Assembly (NCBI GenBank): GCA_032718475.1
Contig: JAUCBJ010001985.1
Span: 1-33,256 of the forward strand
Direction: 5' to 3'
Source: Nemertoderma westbladi
Lineage: Eukaryota; Xenacoelomorpha; Nemertodermatida; Nemertodermatidae
DNA: 33,256 bases
In this document: positions 10,706 to 20,652 of the stretch, piece after piece
How positions within the stretch are numbered: position 1 is the stretch's first letter
Layout: the number at the start of each line of letters is the position of its first letter
The notes under the pieces: model-generated
What the model was told of the DNA's origin: nothing
What the model saw: only the letters and a program-made list of their open reading frames with translations
Database searches by the model: none
Program-made: the position numbers and the translations under genes

Positions 10706-11560
10706 AGAGCATCACCAAAAATCTCACCCATACACCCTACCTCTCTCTAGCCCAACTAATACATAGTAATAAAAAAGGGGGGCCAATAATGTGGACAAGG
10801 ATGGCTGTGTGTGTGTGTACGGAATGTGATTGGAAACATACATAATAATACAAAAGTTGCCAATAATATAACGACAGGGAGGGAATGTAATGACTACATA
10901 TAATAAACTGAGTGACATTGAGTTTACGGGGTGATATTGCAGTATTGAGTAAATGGACATGGTAAATGTCCGCTATAACATGGCTCAAAGGCGCGATATC
11001 CCCGGTTTGAGTTGGGTTGCAATGCAGACTTCACTTCACATTCTGATAATATATTATTTGAGATCTACTGTAGTTTTACATAGAACAGTACCGGTACGCG
11101 GTGGTACGGTCGAATATAGTAAATTCTGAAATTACAGTATTTACTTACATTGTTACATTGACAAAGTGAAACAAAATAGAAATAGAGTAGGCCTAAGTAA
11201 CAAAATAAGCAAGAAGCAACATTTCATTCAGAACTAGACAAGGCCTACTGTACTAAAGGCCGTGCAACCGTGCAGCAGTGAAGATCCACTGGAGGCTGAA
11301 CACGTTTACTCCAATTTTAACATACATTGTGCCTGTACAGACCAGAACCATCAATAATTGTGAAAAATCGACTAGGGGTATGGTTATACTACAGTTTAGA
11401 TTATCATTTATAGTTAGATTATTTTTTAAAATCCAATTTAATCCGAACACAAACAACAAATCTACCACCAAGTTAGATAGAAACTAGTATTTGGTGTTTG
11501 GTGACAATTCAATTTATCCAGAAAAGGAAGGAAGGTGCCTTGCGATGTCATAATCGTACT
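10706..11560. other. No supported gene; holds the empty-site paralogue
   Basis: No domain is visible in the short frames here. Positions 11236-11291, read in reverse complement, match the flanks of the MITE at 13525-14014 but lack the MITE and carry its target word GTACAGTA once (11246-11253). Confidence 0.6.
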
Positions 11561-11636
11561 GTAGATCCGTTGATCTTTTTAGATAAAGAAAATCAAAAGA
11601 TCCTTTACCTAACAGCCTAAAGATCAACTGATCTAC
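11561..11636. repeat. Short hairpin with 18-bp arms
   Basis: GTAGATCCGTTGATCTTT at 11561-11578 pairs with AAAGATCAACTGATCTAC at 11619-11636 with one mismatch, leaving a 40-nt loop. It may be a small foldback repeat; no function is implied. Confidence 0.7.
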
Positions 11637-11944
11637 ATTGCGATTAGTCTCAATTTATTGCAAATAGTACGTTCTGCACAGTTATCTAAGAGAAAGGAAT
11701 GAAAAGGTGACACAAAGTATGTTATCTTCATATATCTTCAATAATTTGGTTATTTTCAAGTACAACTTTACATGTCGAATATAGCACAAATCCACAAATA
11801 TAAGTATTACATTATATAGCGGTAGCACAAATTAAATAGCAATAGTAGTACATTGTATAGTTATTATTTATAACTACTGTATATATAGTTATAGTTAAGT
11901 TATTTGTAATTATAATCAATTATATATAATAGTAAACGTTTCTA

Positions 11945-13166
11945 ATAGGAATCCGATAATTTTATTTTCTTTTGAGCACTCTCTTTCGAAGAACGGGGTG
12001 TTTTTAATATGCAATCGTTTTTAATAAAAATGTTGACTAGTTTTCGTACCGATCCATGCGAAATTTGAAATGAGTGAGCCGATGAGATATAAGTAAAGAA
12101 CGAACACAGGGATTTACTGCAAAATGGCGTTTTTAAATTAATATATAAAGTATAAAACAGTAGAAGGTAAATTTGCATGTATTGTCACTAGGTTTCTTCA
12201 AACCTCCACGGTCTAGCCTATTTAAATATCCGCCATATTGTCGGTAATATTGTTTCTCGTCGTCATTATCATTCTCATTTTTTGTTATATAACCTGCAAT
12301 ATACACAAGAGCTTGTTTATTATCGCAGGAAATTGAGTCTTCAAGTTCCTCTAGACTGTCTAGAATTTCGAATTCAGCATCACTGAGTGAAGCTGTACAG
12401 TTCTCACATTCGTGGCTGTGATATAGAGTGCCGTGACCTCATTACCCAGTTCCAGTACAAGCCTTGCAACCAGAATGCGAGACTTTAGTAATGCTTGCTG
12501 GCTGTTAATGAAATACGTACCACCAGAACCTTGACGTAAGATACCAAAGGTGCTTTCAACATCCGCTGTTATGGTCACCTATCATAACAAATTCACACGT
12601 TTCTAACGTTTCGAGACCACTTATTCAATGTTGTTATACGTAGCTGGCTCAGCGTCGTAATACAGCAAGCTACTCCACAATGAAATGCATTAAACGAAAA
12701 AGTAGGTTGTAGTTTGATTAGAAACTTTGGAATGCCTTCAGTATAGTTTATTGATTGGATATGAATATCATCTCCACAACGATAAGTTATCACATCATCC
12801 GGCAACGTAAATAATTTGGAACCGGAAGTTGACATAATGTTTACAATGGATACAATTTTGGGTATAGAAGGAAAAACAGACGGTGGATTAATAGGTTTCT
12901 TCTTCCCTTTCACCACAACAGTCGGGAAATCAGATGGCCAATGCTTTGCACAAACAACCGTGTTCTTAGTTCAGTAGTTTCTGGGATATTCTCTCTCTGA
13001 ATAGCTGCAATCCATCGGCGCCGTTCTCCCTCGTCCAGTCGTCTGTTGCCTGTTGGTAACCGGCTGACCGGTAAACCGGGACGTGTTCTTTAGTAGGCCT
13101 ACCGGTACCGGATGAACTTCCATCGTAATTCGACCGGCAACCGAACACACAGCACTTTAATGGCAT
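11945..13166 (-). pseudogene. Broken THAP / P-element-like transposase
   Basis: The - strand begins MPLKCCVFGCRSNY (from 13166), the start of a THAP C2CH zinc finger. The finger's second half appears in other frames: RRWIAAIQRENIPETTE, then VCAKHWPSDFP with the CxxH pair at 12941-12952, then PSVFPSIPK, the usual AVPTIF-like end. Further on, DVESTFGILRQ (12531-12560) recalls the region before the C-terminus of P/THAP9-type transposases. A roughly 100-codon frame (about 12132-12440) has paired cysteines HECENC, then YIAGYITKN and LDRGGLKKPS, typical of that C-terminus. At least three frame changes and an overall length about half that of a P-type transposase show decay with internal loss. A spliced host THAP gene is possible, but the THAP finger itself is split without convincing splice sites. 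Confidence 0.65.
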
Positions 13167-13516
13167 TCTAGTTCTACACTGTAGGCCTATATCTGTATAT
13201 CGGTCAGTCGGTGGGCCTACTGAAATTCCAGAATTCGGGAATAACCGGTTTCAGCCCCAATTTTTCGAATTTTTTTTAGCCCAGGTTACAGTTACAGTGT
13301 GGCGGCCCAAACCCTAATTAATCCGAATCGCACTACGGTAGGGTAGGTCAGTAGGTAAAATGACCATTGGGGCTGAAACCGGTTAGAGCTCAGAATTCAA
13401 TTCAAATACCAGTAGCCAGCCCTATCAGCCTATTCAGCTATTGCAGTATTGTGTATTGCTGTATTGTAGGTCAGCCTCCAGTCAGCCTTCAGTGCTGCAC
13501 GGTTGCACGGCCTTTA
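13167..13516. other. Non-coding flank of the MITE
   Basis: No frame with a domain. 13472-13524 is the left flank of the MITE and is paralogous to the reverse complement of 11246-11291. Confidence 0.5.
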
Positions 13517-13524
13517 GTACAGTA

Positions 13525-14014
13525 CGGTCCTACGAATTACCCCAAAATACCCCAAAACACCCCAAAATACCCCAAAACACCCCAAAAGACCCCAAAATAG
13601 TATAAAACTACCCCAAAATACCCCAAAATAGTTTAGAATTACCCCAAAATACCCCAAAATAGTTTAGAATTACCCCAAAATACTTTTTTTTCAGCCTTTG
13701 TTTTGGAAATTTAATTTACCCCAAAATATGGCAAAATGACGAATTACCCCAAAATAATGACGAATTACCCCAAAATAATTAAAATTTTTTTCTTCACTCT
13801 CGTTTATTGTTTTGGTTAAAAAAACTTGCCACTGTAACCTGCTCCTTTCCCTCGCTGTTAAAAAACATGGTTAGCTTAGTTTGGGGTATTTTGGGGTAAT
13901 TTTTTAGCCTTTTTGGGGTATTTTGGGGTAATATTTGACTATTTTGGGGTATTTTGGAGTATTTTGGGGTATTTTGGGGTGTTTTGGGGTATTTTGGGGT
14001 AATTCGTAGGACCC
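13525..14014. mobile_element. hAT-like MITE with arms of CCCCAAAATA tandem repeats
   Basis: GTACAGTA flanks the element at 13517-13524 and 14015-14022, an 8-bp target duplication. The ends are inverted, GGTCCTACGAATTACCCC against GGGGTAATTCGTAGGACC. The left arm (about 13540-13790) is built of CCCCAAAATA/CCCCAAAACA units and the right arm (about 13880-14000) of the complement, so a single strand could fold into a long hairpin. The middle (13803-13852) shares a core with the MITE at 5028-5279. A related locus lacking the insert lies at 11236-11291. It has no coding capacity; frames of 77 and 98 codons across the arms are repeat artefacts. Confidence 0.9.
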
Positions 14015-14022
14015 GTACAGTA

Positions 14023-14534
14023 GGCCTTGGAACTAGACAATTGTGGATAAGCAGATAGTATGCAACTATGCTGGTATGTGCTATTCAATAGGCCTACAAT
14101 ACACAATAGAATACTGGAATAGGCTACTGGCAGACCGGTAGGTAGGTATTTTACTGCAGTGTACCGGTACCGTGTACCGGTACTCACTCTCACTGTACTG
14201 TCTGAGTGCAGTACTGTACAGTAGCCTATAGGCAATAGGTGATAGGGTATATGCTATAGTATGGCAGGACCTACTGACGTTGACGTACTGACAGACTGAC
14301 CTACAGACCTAGCACATAGCCCGAATCGGGGTACAGCTCTATAGGCCTACCCAGAATCGGTGTCATAGTGGAAAATTGTGACACTGATTCGATATTTTCA
14401 GTAGAACACTGGAACAGTAGAAAGCTATACCAGTATACCCCGAATTGGTGTTCTACTAGAGAATCTCCAGGCCCTTTCTGCCTATTTCAGTACTGCAGTA
14501 CCAGGTTGGAATTTATGTAGAGTTTGCTCAACAT
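14023..14534. other. No supported gene; degenerate CCGAATCGG words
   Basis: Non-coding, with repeated ACCGGT/AGGCCT words (14024-14180) and scattered ccgaatcgg- and ctgattcg-like words (14310-14450). No domain was seen. Confidence 0.5.
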
Positions 14535-14662
14535 GTGTGGCGCGGATTAAGGATCCTGGCGCGTAGTGACAGCGACAGGGGCGTGTGGCGCGGATTAAGG
14601 ATCCTGGCGCGTAGTGACAGGGGCGTGTGGCGCGCATTGAGGATTCTGGCGGTCCTGGCGCG
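14535..14662. repeat. Tandem repeat of 42-48-bp units
   Basis: gtgtggcgcggattaaggat opens units at 14535 and 14583, and a diverged third unit starts at 14625. Each has a tggcgcgtagtgacag-like follow-on. A 72-codon - strand frame across it (14528-14746) repeats ARILNPRHTPLSL and is a repeat artefact. Confidence 0.85.
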
Positions 14663-14799
14663 AATATGGATGTACTGATGTAGGGTTAGGTTAGGACAGT
14701 CTGACAGTAGGAGGTTGCGTAGCAGTGCACTAGCAACACATCCCACTCTACAGCTCTATTCGAAATTATTCCATACAGCCATAGGTTTAAAAAGATTGA

Positions 14800-15655
14800 A
14801 AAATGTCCGCTCGCTTCGCTCGCGTTTATACTGTAACTGCTGAACTGTAAGCCTACTCTTAGCACTGTCTGGCTGTGGACAAATGGAAACAGACAGATTA
14901 AGCATGACCATTAAAAACATGACTTGTTTCAAAAGTTTTTCAATTGTCAGATTCTTCAAACCAATAAAACCATGACAGCCTGCATGATTCAGCAGAATTT
15001 CCGTGCTCGATACGCTCGCCAGCTCGCAATTTAATGACATCTGCATTTGAAAACAGTCGGTTTGCCTACTTTAAATTCTGAAATGTTAAAATTTTCGTGC
15101 TCGCTACGCTCGCATCTTGATCACATCTGCATTTAAAAACAGTCAGTTGACGTTGACCTACTACTAGGCCTACAACTACAGCACTATCTGACTATTACTG
15201 TCAGACTGTATTTATGTTTGACATAATTGGAAAATTTCCTTGCTCGCTACGCTCGCATTTTAATGTTAAAATACTGTAGGGCTGCAGCATTATAAACTGA
15301 TAAATTATTAAAATTTAGCAATTACTGCAAAATTTCATAGTCAATTGTTGGCTTGGCGCGCACCAGACTGGAATCCATACACTTTGCGCCGGATTAATCC
15401 GGCGCACTTTGCAATAAAAGCGCGCCAATGTGGCGCGTGGCGCGCTCGAAAATCGTAAAGCGCGCCGACTTTGGCGCGTGGCGCGCTCGAAAATCGTAAA
15501 ACGCGCCGGCTTTCAGCTTTGGCGCGTGGCTCTCCCAAAAATAAAAACCGGCGCCGATTTGTTAGTTTCAAGTTTACAGGTTTAACAATTATGGAAGTGC
15601 CTTAAAAATAGCATTAGCTGTTTAAAAATTTCGGCTCGCTTCGCTCGCCTTTCTT
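14800..15655. repeat. Dispersed GCTCGCTTCGCTCGC-type motif with tandem flanks
   Basis: The motif or a one-base variant occurs near 14809, 15004, 15098, 15241 and 15635. Around 15004 and 15098 the following text (acatctgcattt, then aaaacagtc) is also repeated, giving a diverged direct duplication of about 93 bp. A 96-codon frame on - (14756-15046) has no recognised domain. Confidence 0.65.
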
Positions 15656-16020
15656 TTTCTGTTGTATGGTTCAGTGGTTAGGCTACTGTCAGACTGTTGT
15701 ATACAGATATAGGGCAGCAGGGACTGGTACAGCAGTACTGACTGACATTGACAGATTGGTTACACTCCCTCAAAATTAAATTTGCATTGGCGTGGCGCTC
15801 TTCAAAATTGTTTAAAAAAAATGGGGCGTGATTAACAATTTAGTTGGCGCGGGGTTTCTTCGAAATTTCATCGGCGTGCTTAAAAATTTAGTTGGCGCGG
15901 GGTTTTTCTTCGAAATGGCATCGGCGCGCGGCGCGCATAAAAATTGGTCGGCGCGCGGCGCGCATAAAAATTGGTCGGCGCGCTATCCGGCGCACTTTTT
16001 GGATGGATTCCATACAGGGG
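15365..16020. repeat. GC-rich GGCGCGC satellite-like block
   Basis: Several nested tandem repeats: tggcgcgtggcgcgctcgaa units at 15431 and 15472 and a partial at 15520; a direct pair containing tttagttggcgcggggttt near 15840 and 15888; and a 27-bp unit at 15921 and 15948. A perfect 22-bp palindrome lies at 15385-15406. An inverted pair around ggaatccat and gcgccgg (about 15370-15392 and 15983-16012) borders the block. Overlapping frames on both strands (76 to 127 codons) are low-complexity products of this composition. Confidence 0.75.
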
Positions 16021-16155
16021 CGCGCATTAGATATCATGGCTGGCAGCTGGCGCGATTTTCGTTTAACCAGAACGCGTGTGGCGCGCTTTTTGTCAGTCTT
16101 CCATATAGGCTGCAGTACAGCAGTACGGTATTGAAAAGTTTTTTTCCTGCGCCGA

Positions 16156-16340
16156 ACGCGGCGCCGGGTGCAAAAAATCCAGCGCCGACTCGGAGCAAAA
16201 CCACACCCTGACGCCGGGTGCAAAAAATCCTGCCCCGGCCAGTCGGTGAGAAGTCAAAAATTGGACTTGAGTCCAAAATTGGACTTCGACTCCAGTTCAA
16301 GTCCAAAATTGGACTTCTGTGAGTCCAATATTGGACTTCA
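16156..16340. repeat. Direct repeat, then palindromic GTCCAAAATTGGAC cluster
   Basis: cgccgggtgcaaaaaatcc occurs at about 16161 and 16212. From 16251 to 16340 the self-complementary word AGTCCAAAATTGGACT or a close variant recurs four times, and agtccaatttggac again near 16494, so this stretch can fold in several registers. Confidence 0.75.
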
Positions 16341-16689
16341 AATCAGCAATTGTTCCAGGGCCTTGGGTAATTGGATCGGGCGGGATTTTTTTTCTTTAAT
16401 CGAAAATATATCAAAAAATAAGAGTTTTGAACAGGGGGACCTGAAATTCACCAGGGGGAACTTTTTTTATAAGGCTTTGAATTTTTACAAAAGTCCAATT
16501 TGGACGTGACATTGGGAATCGAACTTAAAGCTAAAGGTACATGAAGCATGACAGATGAGAGACAGCCAGACAGCTGTTAAGTTATGGAAAGTTACCTTTG
16601 CAGCTCTGTATGTATCTTCACCTTCAGTGTACTGACTGTACTGTACTTAGAATATAATGGTACTTTCTAGCATTCTAGGCAGTCAGGGA

Positions 16690-17215
16690 GATCATCAAAT
16701 TTGAGAATACCTCAAATTTCAAATTATAGACCCAATTTTGGAATTACCTCAAATTTAATACAAGGTTAGGTTAATTCTCTAAATTTGAGTTATACCCCAA
16801 ATTTGAATTTCATAGCAGCATAGTCAGATACAGACTGACAGACATAAGTCATAGTTGCCCTAGTTCAGTAGTTGTTATGCTATATATAATATATAGAGGT
16901 AATGTACTGTAGGCTAGGTGAGATAAATAAAATGACAACATAAAACTACTGCAGTAACTTAGGGAACTACAGTATGTATGTAGGCACCGACCCCCCCACC
17001 CGTAGTTATACATATTTGTAGTATTAGTAGTCATATTTGGACTGGAAATAAAAATTGTATAATCATGCACTGAACTGCTGAAATAGTTTACTAACATTGC
17101 CGAAGTTGTCGGTTTGTGATTTTACCTGTCGGTTTGTGTCGGTTTTGTGTCTTTTGTTGTCGGTGGTTGTCGGTGGTATGCGAAACGTGTCGGTGGTTGT
17201 CGGTGGCGTATTTAG
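16690..17215. repeat. Low-complexity repeats: AAATTTGAG words, then TGTCGGTGGT words
   Basis: At 16690-16810 ctcaaattt/aaatttgag recur in both orientations. At 17103-17215 the + strand is GT-rich with tgtcggttt and tgtcggtggt repeated at least six times. No gene is supported. Confidence 0.6.
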
Positions 17216-18538
17216 TCAAACCCCTCTCACACAGCTAATGCTTCACTACAGACTATGATAGTATCTTGTTGCAAAACGCCCCATCGCGACGTTAACGATG
17301 ATCGCGATTGTAGTGGGATAACTTTTGTGGCATTGAGCGTTGGGTAGACTTCAACCAAATTGAAAAAACAAATTCACAACTTATTTTTTCACCATTTGGC
17401 AAATTCTGGGAGGGGGATTGCCAGTGTTTTTTTGTTTAATGTTACTTAAAATGTCTTATCAATTTGGGGTATAAAAATACCCCACGTTACCGGTGAAGGA
17501 TAATTTTTTACCATACCGGGGCAGGGTTAAACGAACGAAAGTAGTTGGTGGGTGAAATGAAAATAAGGATTCAGAGACGGAAATCCGTAGTCCAGTAGTA
17601 CTACAGTAGTTACGTTGTTTTATTCCAAAAGTGTAACATTACGAAACAACTACTCGATCCTATTGCAAGTATCGTTACGCTCGTTCTCTTCATTTGGTCG
17701 CCGTAATATATAGCCTACAACAAGGTGAAAATAGCTCATACTTTACTTTTACATTTAAACTTTATGTCTGTATGTGAGCTCAAATTCAATTTAAAAATTC
17801 AAATTCAACCCTTATTCTTAAATAAGAACCCTCTTTTGGTGCTAATTTAACTTAAATTAAACGCACCTTAGATTAAATATAAGATTACCGGTTCATTTAG
17901 TATGAGGAGTCATGCTTAAAAATAGGGCTGTAGGGTAAAAGTTACTATTAATTTTGTTAAAGTGGTGTATTAAAAATAGTAAAAAACTAAAGTAATTATT
18001 TTTATAGGCCTAGTAAAAAAATATTTGTGATGAAATCTTCAATTATTATTTTATGTCGTTTAAGATATATCTATATTTAATGTGATAAATCATTGATCTC
18101 TGGTTAAAATGTCTGTTTTCAATACCCGGGAACCAGAGACCTATCCAGAAACCAAAAAACCGTCCGGAGAATCCAGAGATCAGTGACACTGACAAGTCTC
18201 TGTTTCAACTCTAGTATACTGATATATATATATATATATTTTATTTGTTGTTATATTATATAGGCCTACCGTAACGGTTAAGACGGTGTTCCTATAATAC
18301 AGCTATAAGTAATAGGAACGCTGTATTGCATGTATTTGTGTATTATTTTTGGACTTGGATGTACCAGGTTTAGTCTTTGTCTTGCATATCTGTCTATTTA
18401 TGATTAGGCCTATTACATAAACATACCGGTATATCAATTGTCCTTATCAGCATAAAGTTATCGCCACGGGTTCCTCACTGAGGAGTTACAGATTTGGACT
18501 GATCAAACCAGTGGTCTATCATTCTCTACATTACCACT
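17216..18538. other. Upstream region of the NCX gene; no promoter recognised
   Basis: No coding frame is supported. A GGGGTATAAAAATACCCC hairpin lies at about 17464-17481 and a TA microsatellite at about 18220-18240. Acceptor-like ag sites precede the NCX start codon (for example ttacag near 18490), so part of 18400-18538 may be 5' UTR at the start of an internal exon; this is inference. Confidence 0.4.
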
Positions 18539-19244
18539 ATGGGAAATAGCACATTATCGACTATCCCTGATATTTGCCCAACTGAGTACAAATGTAGTGA
18601 AGGTCTAATTTTACCCCTCGTAAATGAATCATCGTGGAATGTAGCAGTCAGGGCCATTCTCTACCTCATTGGCCTTATGTTTTGCTTCCTGGGTATTGCG
18701 ATTGTCGCTGATATATTCATGGTAGCCATCGAAACAATAACATCTAAAACTCGTAAAGTCACTATTGCCGATGTGGATGCTCCGAATGGTAGACGGGAGA
18801 TAGAGGTTCGTATTTGGAACTCAACAGTAGCGAATCTAACGTTAATGGCCTTGGGAAGCAGTGCCCCCGAGATTCTTCTATCGGTTATCGAGATATGCGG
18901 TAAAGATTTCCAGGCGGGCGACCTTGGCCCGGGAACTATTGTCGGCAGCGCAGCTTTTAATCTCTTGGGAATCTGCGCGATCTGTGTCGCTTGCATCCCG
19001 AAAGGGGAAACGCGAAAGATCAAAGAGATCGGTGTCTTCGGGTTGACGTCTTTTTTCTGTCTGTTCGCTTATATTTGGTTGTTTATTATTTTGGTGCCGT
19101 CGTCTCCCGGGGTTGTAGAGGTTTGGGAGGCTCTTCTTACGTTGCTGTTTTTCCCGATTTTAGTTATTGTCGCGTGGCTTATCGACAGTGGATATTTACC
19201 GGGAATGAAGAAAGGTGTCCCTGCTGGTAAAGGAATGGAAGTTG
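18539..19244 (+). CDS. SLC8A1: Na+/Ca2+ exchanger (NCX/SLC8), first coding exon seen
   Basis: Encodes the N-terminal membrane half of a plasma-membrane exchanger that moves Ca2+ out against Na+ entry. From ATG 18539 there is a short extracellular segment with CPTEYKC (13-19). Hydrophobic segments follow at about 36-60, 96-120, 131-153, 164-186 and 195-215. The alpha-1 repeat is clear: NSTVANLTLMALGSSAPE (94-111), the GSSAPE ion-site motif at 106-111, and GTIVGSAAFN (132-141). PGVVEVWEALLT (190-201) is also family-typical. The exon ends in phase 1 before gtaagt at 19245. An in-frame TGA lies upstream and no cleavable signal peptide is visible, unlike vertebrate NCX, so a short upstream coding exon spliced after that TGA is possible. 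The SLC8 paralogue number cannot be assigned; the symbol marks the family. Confidence 0.95.
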
Positions 19245-20334
19245 GTAAGTAATTTCACTGGTCTGGTCAGGTACCGGTATATATAAATATGCGTAACTTT
19301 TATTCAATTTATATATATAGGTGTCAGGGTCCGCTGACTCATGGCTGCTTGGTGTCACAGTGTCCGCGGGAATATATTGGTATATATCAATTTTTTGTTT
19401 CATTTCATTAATATCATCAGCTTGTTAAATGTTTAATATGCCGTAACTAATGTTTCGGTCGTTCTATATTACACTACACACCCAACACCTGTTCTTTACT
19501 GATTATATCAGAGCTCCCACATCTGCGTAAAAACTCTAAACAGCGCAATTGTTACAAGAAATGTTGCACCAATTTTTAAAAATATAATATTATTTATAGG
19601 TTCGGTAGGCCTATTATGCCCCAACGTGGGGCAAATTAATTGCTTGTATATATAATCTTTTTTAACTACACCCTGAAATATTACTATTTTGTAATAGTGA
19701 TTTATTATAAAATGATAGCGAATTGCGATTTTAAAAAATTGATTTAACTGCTGATACATTGGTGAAAACTGCATCGGGCGTTGGTCCTTATTTTTGGAAA
19801 TTTTAAACTAATTCTAACTACCGTACTGAACTAGGTCATCAAGAACACAACACAATATATTATTTTCGTAAAGGTGATGTTTATGGCTTCATTATTTGAA
19901 ATCTAATATTAAGTTATATTTAAGCCTAAATAATCTAAAATAAGTAATAAATATGATTTATTGTACCGACTCCCGAGTAATACTGCACCGGTATTATGAA
20001 TTTAATCTGTTTGTTTAATTTGATGTGCGAAACTTTGCACCATTTTTTCTCCTTATATTGATTAAAAATCTGTTACCGGGCAACCGGCAATCCATTGAAT
20101 ACAATATAATTTTTTGTTGTTATTTATTTTTTTATAATTACCGGTATAACAAATTGTTTATTTTCGTTGCTGCTCAAATTGTAATTTTCGTCGCTTCCCA
20201 AAATTATTGTAAGTGCTTAAAAAAATTACTTTTATGGAAGCGAGAGTTCGGTTTCAGCTATAATATATTTTGGAGGTGAGGTTGTGGTCATCATGGTATG
20301 CTCATACGTGGCGATTCTTTTTAACTTGTTTCAG

Positions 20335-20464
20335 GTGAGGGCGGTTTATTAGGGGAAATCCATGAAGATGCAACGAAGATGAAGATTACCGACGAAGAAG
20401 TCAGGGAATTCATAAAGGAGGGCGAGAGGGAGGGGAAATACTACACCCCGGACGAAGCGGCATT
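20335..20464 (+). CDS. SLC8A1: NCX exon 2: start of cytosolic loop
   Basis: Acceptor tttcag at 20329-20334 and donor gtaagt at 20465. It joins the previous exon in phase 1 to read GEGGLLGEIHEDATKMKITD, then EEVREFIKEGEREGKYYTPD, and ends in phase 2. This is the acidic/helical linker after transmembrane segment 5, downstream of the region that in vertebrates holds the XIP autoinhibitory peptide. The basic-aromatic XIP pattern is weak here (SGYLPGMKKGVPAGKG at the end of exon 1). The frame is open only as part of the spliced message. Confidence 0.9.
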
Positions 20465-20600
20465 GTAAGTTGTGTCGGGAATTCTTTACATTATATACCG
20501 GTTACCATATTCTATTTGAATGATACTTTACTTAAATTAATACTTTTTTTACGTGTTGCAAGTTGCAACTGGGTGCGGCTCAATTCGACCCGCGACCTTT

Positions 20601-20652
20601 TCGCCCCAAGTCGATTTGCCCCGCATGTTAGGGGCATATGGACTTGGGGCGA
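20601..20652. repeat. Hairpin repeat in intron 2
   Basis: TCGCCCCAAGTC at 20601-20612 pairs with GACTTGGGGCGA at 20641-20652, and the interior TGCCCC/GGGGCA also pairs. Surrounding text (ttcgacc, cgattcgcc) suggests a degenerate foldback repeat. It opens frames on both strands that look incidental. Confidence 0.75.

Noticed and set aside
13367-14235. Frames of 77 and 98 codons rich in NTPKYPK
   Set aside because: They read through CCCCAAAATA repeats of the MITE arms.
15665-15690. gttcagtggttaggct resembling a tRNA D-arm
   Set aside because: No matching box B or acceptor stem follows.
15828-16306. Overlapping 80-127-codon frames on both strands
   Set aside because: Products of GC-rich tandem repeats; low complexity and open on both strands at once.
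18661-19230. Frames overlapping NCX exon 1 (120 codons on -, 61 and 79 codons on +)
   Set aside because: Shadow frames of a clearly conserved coding exon.
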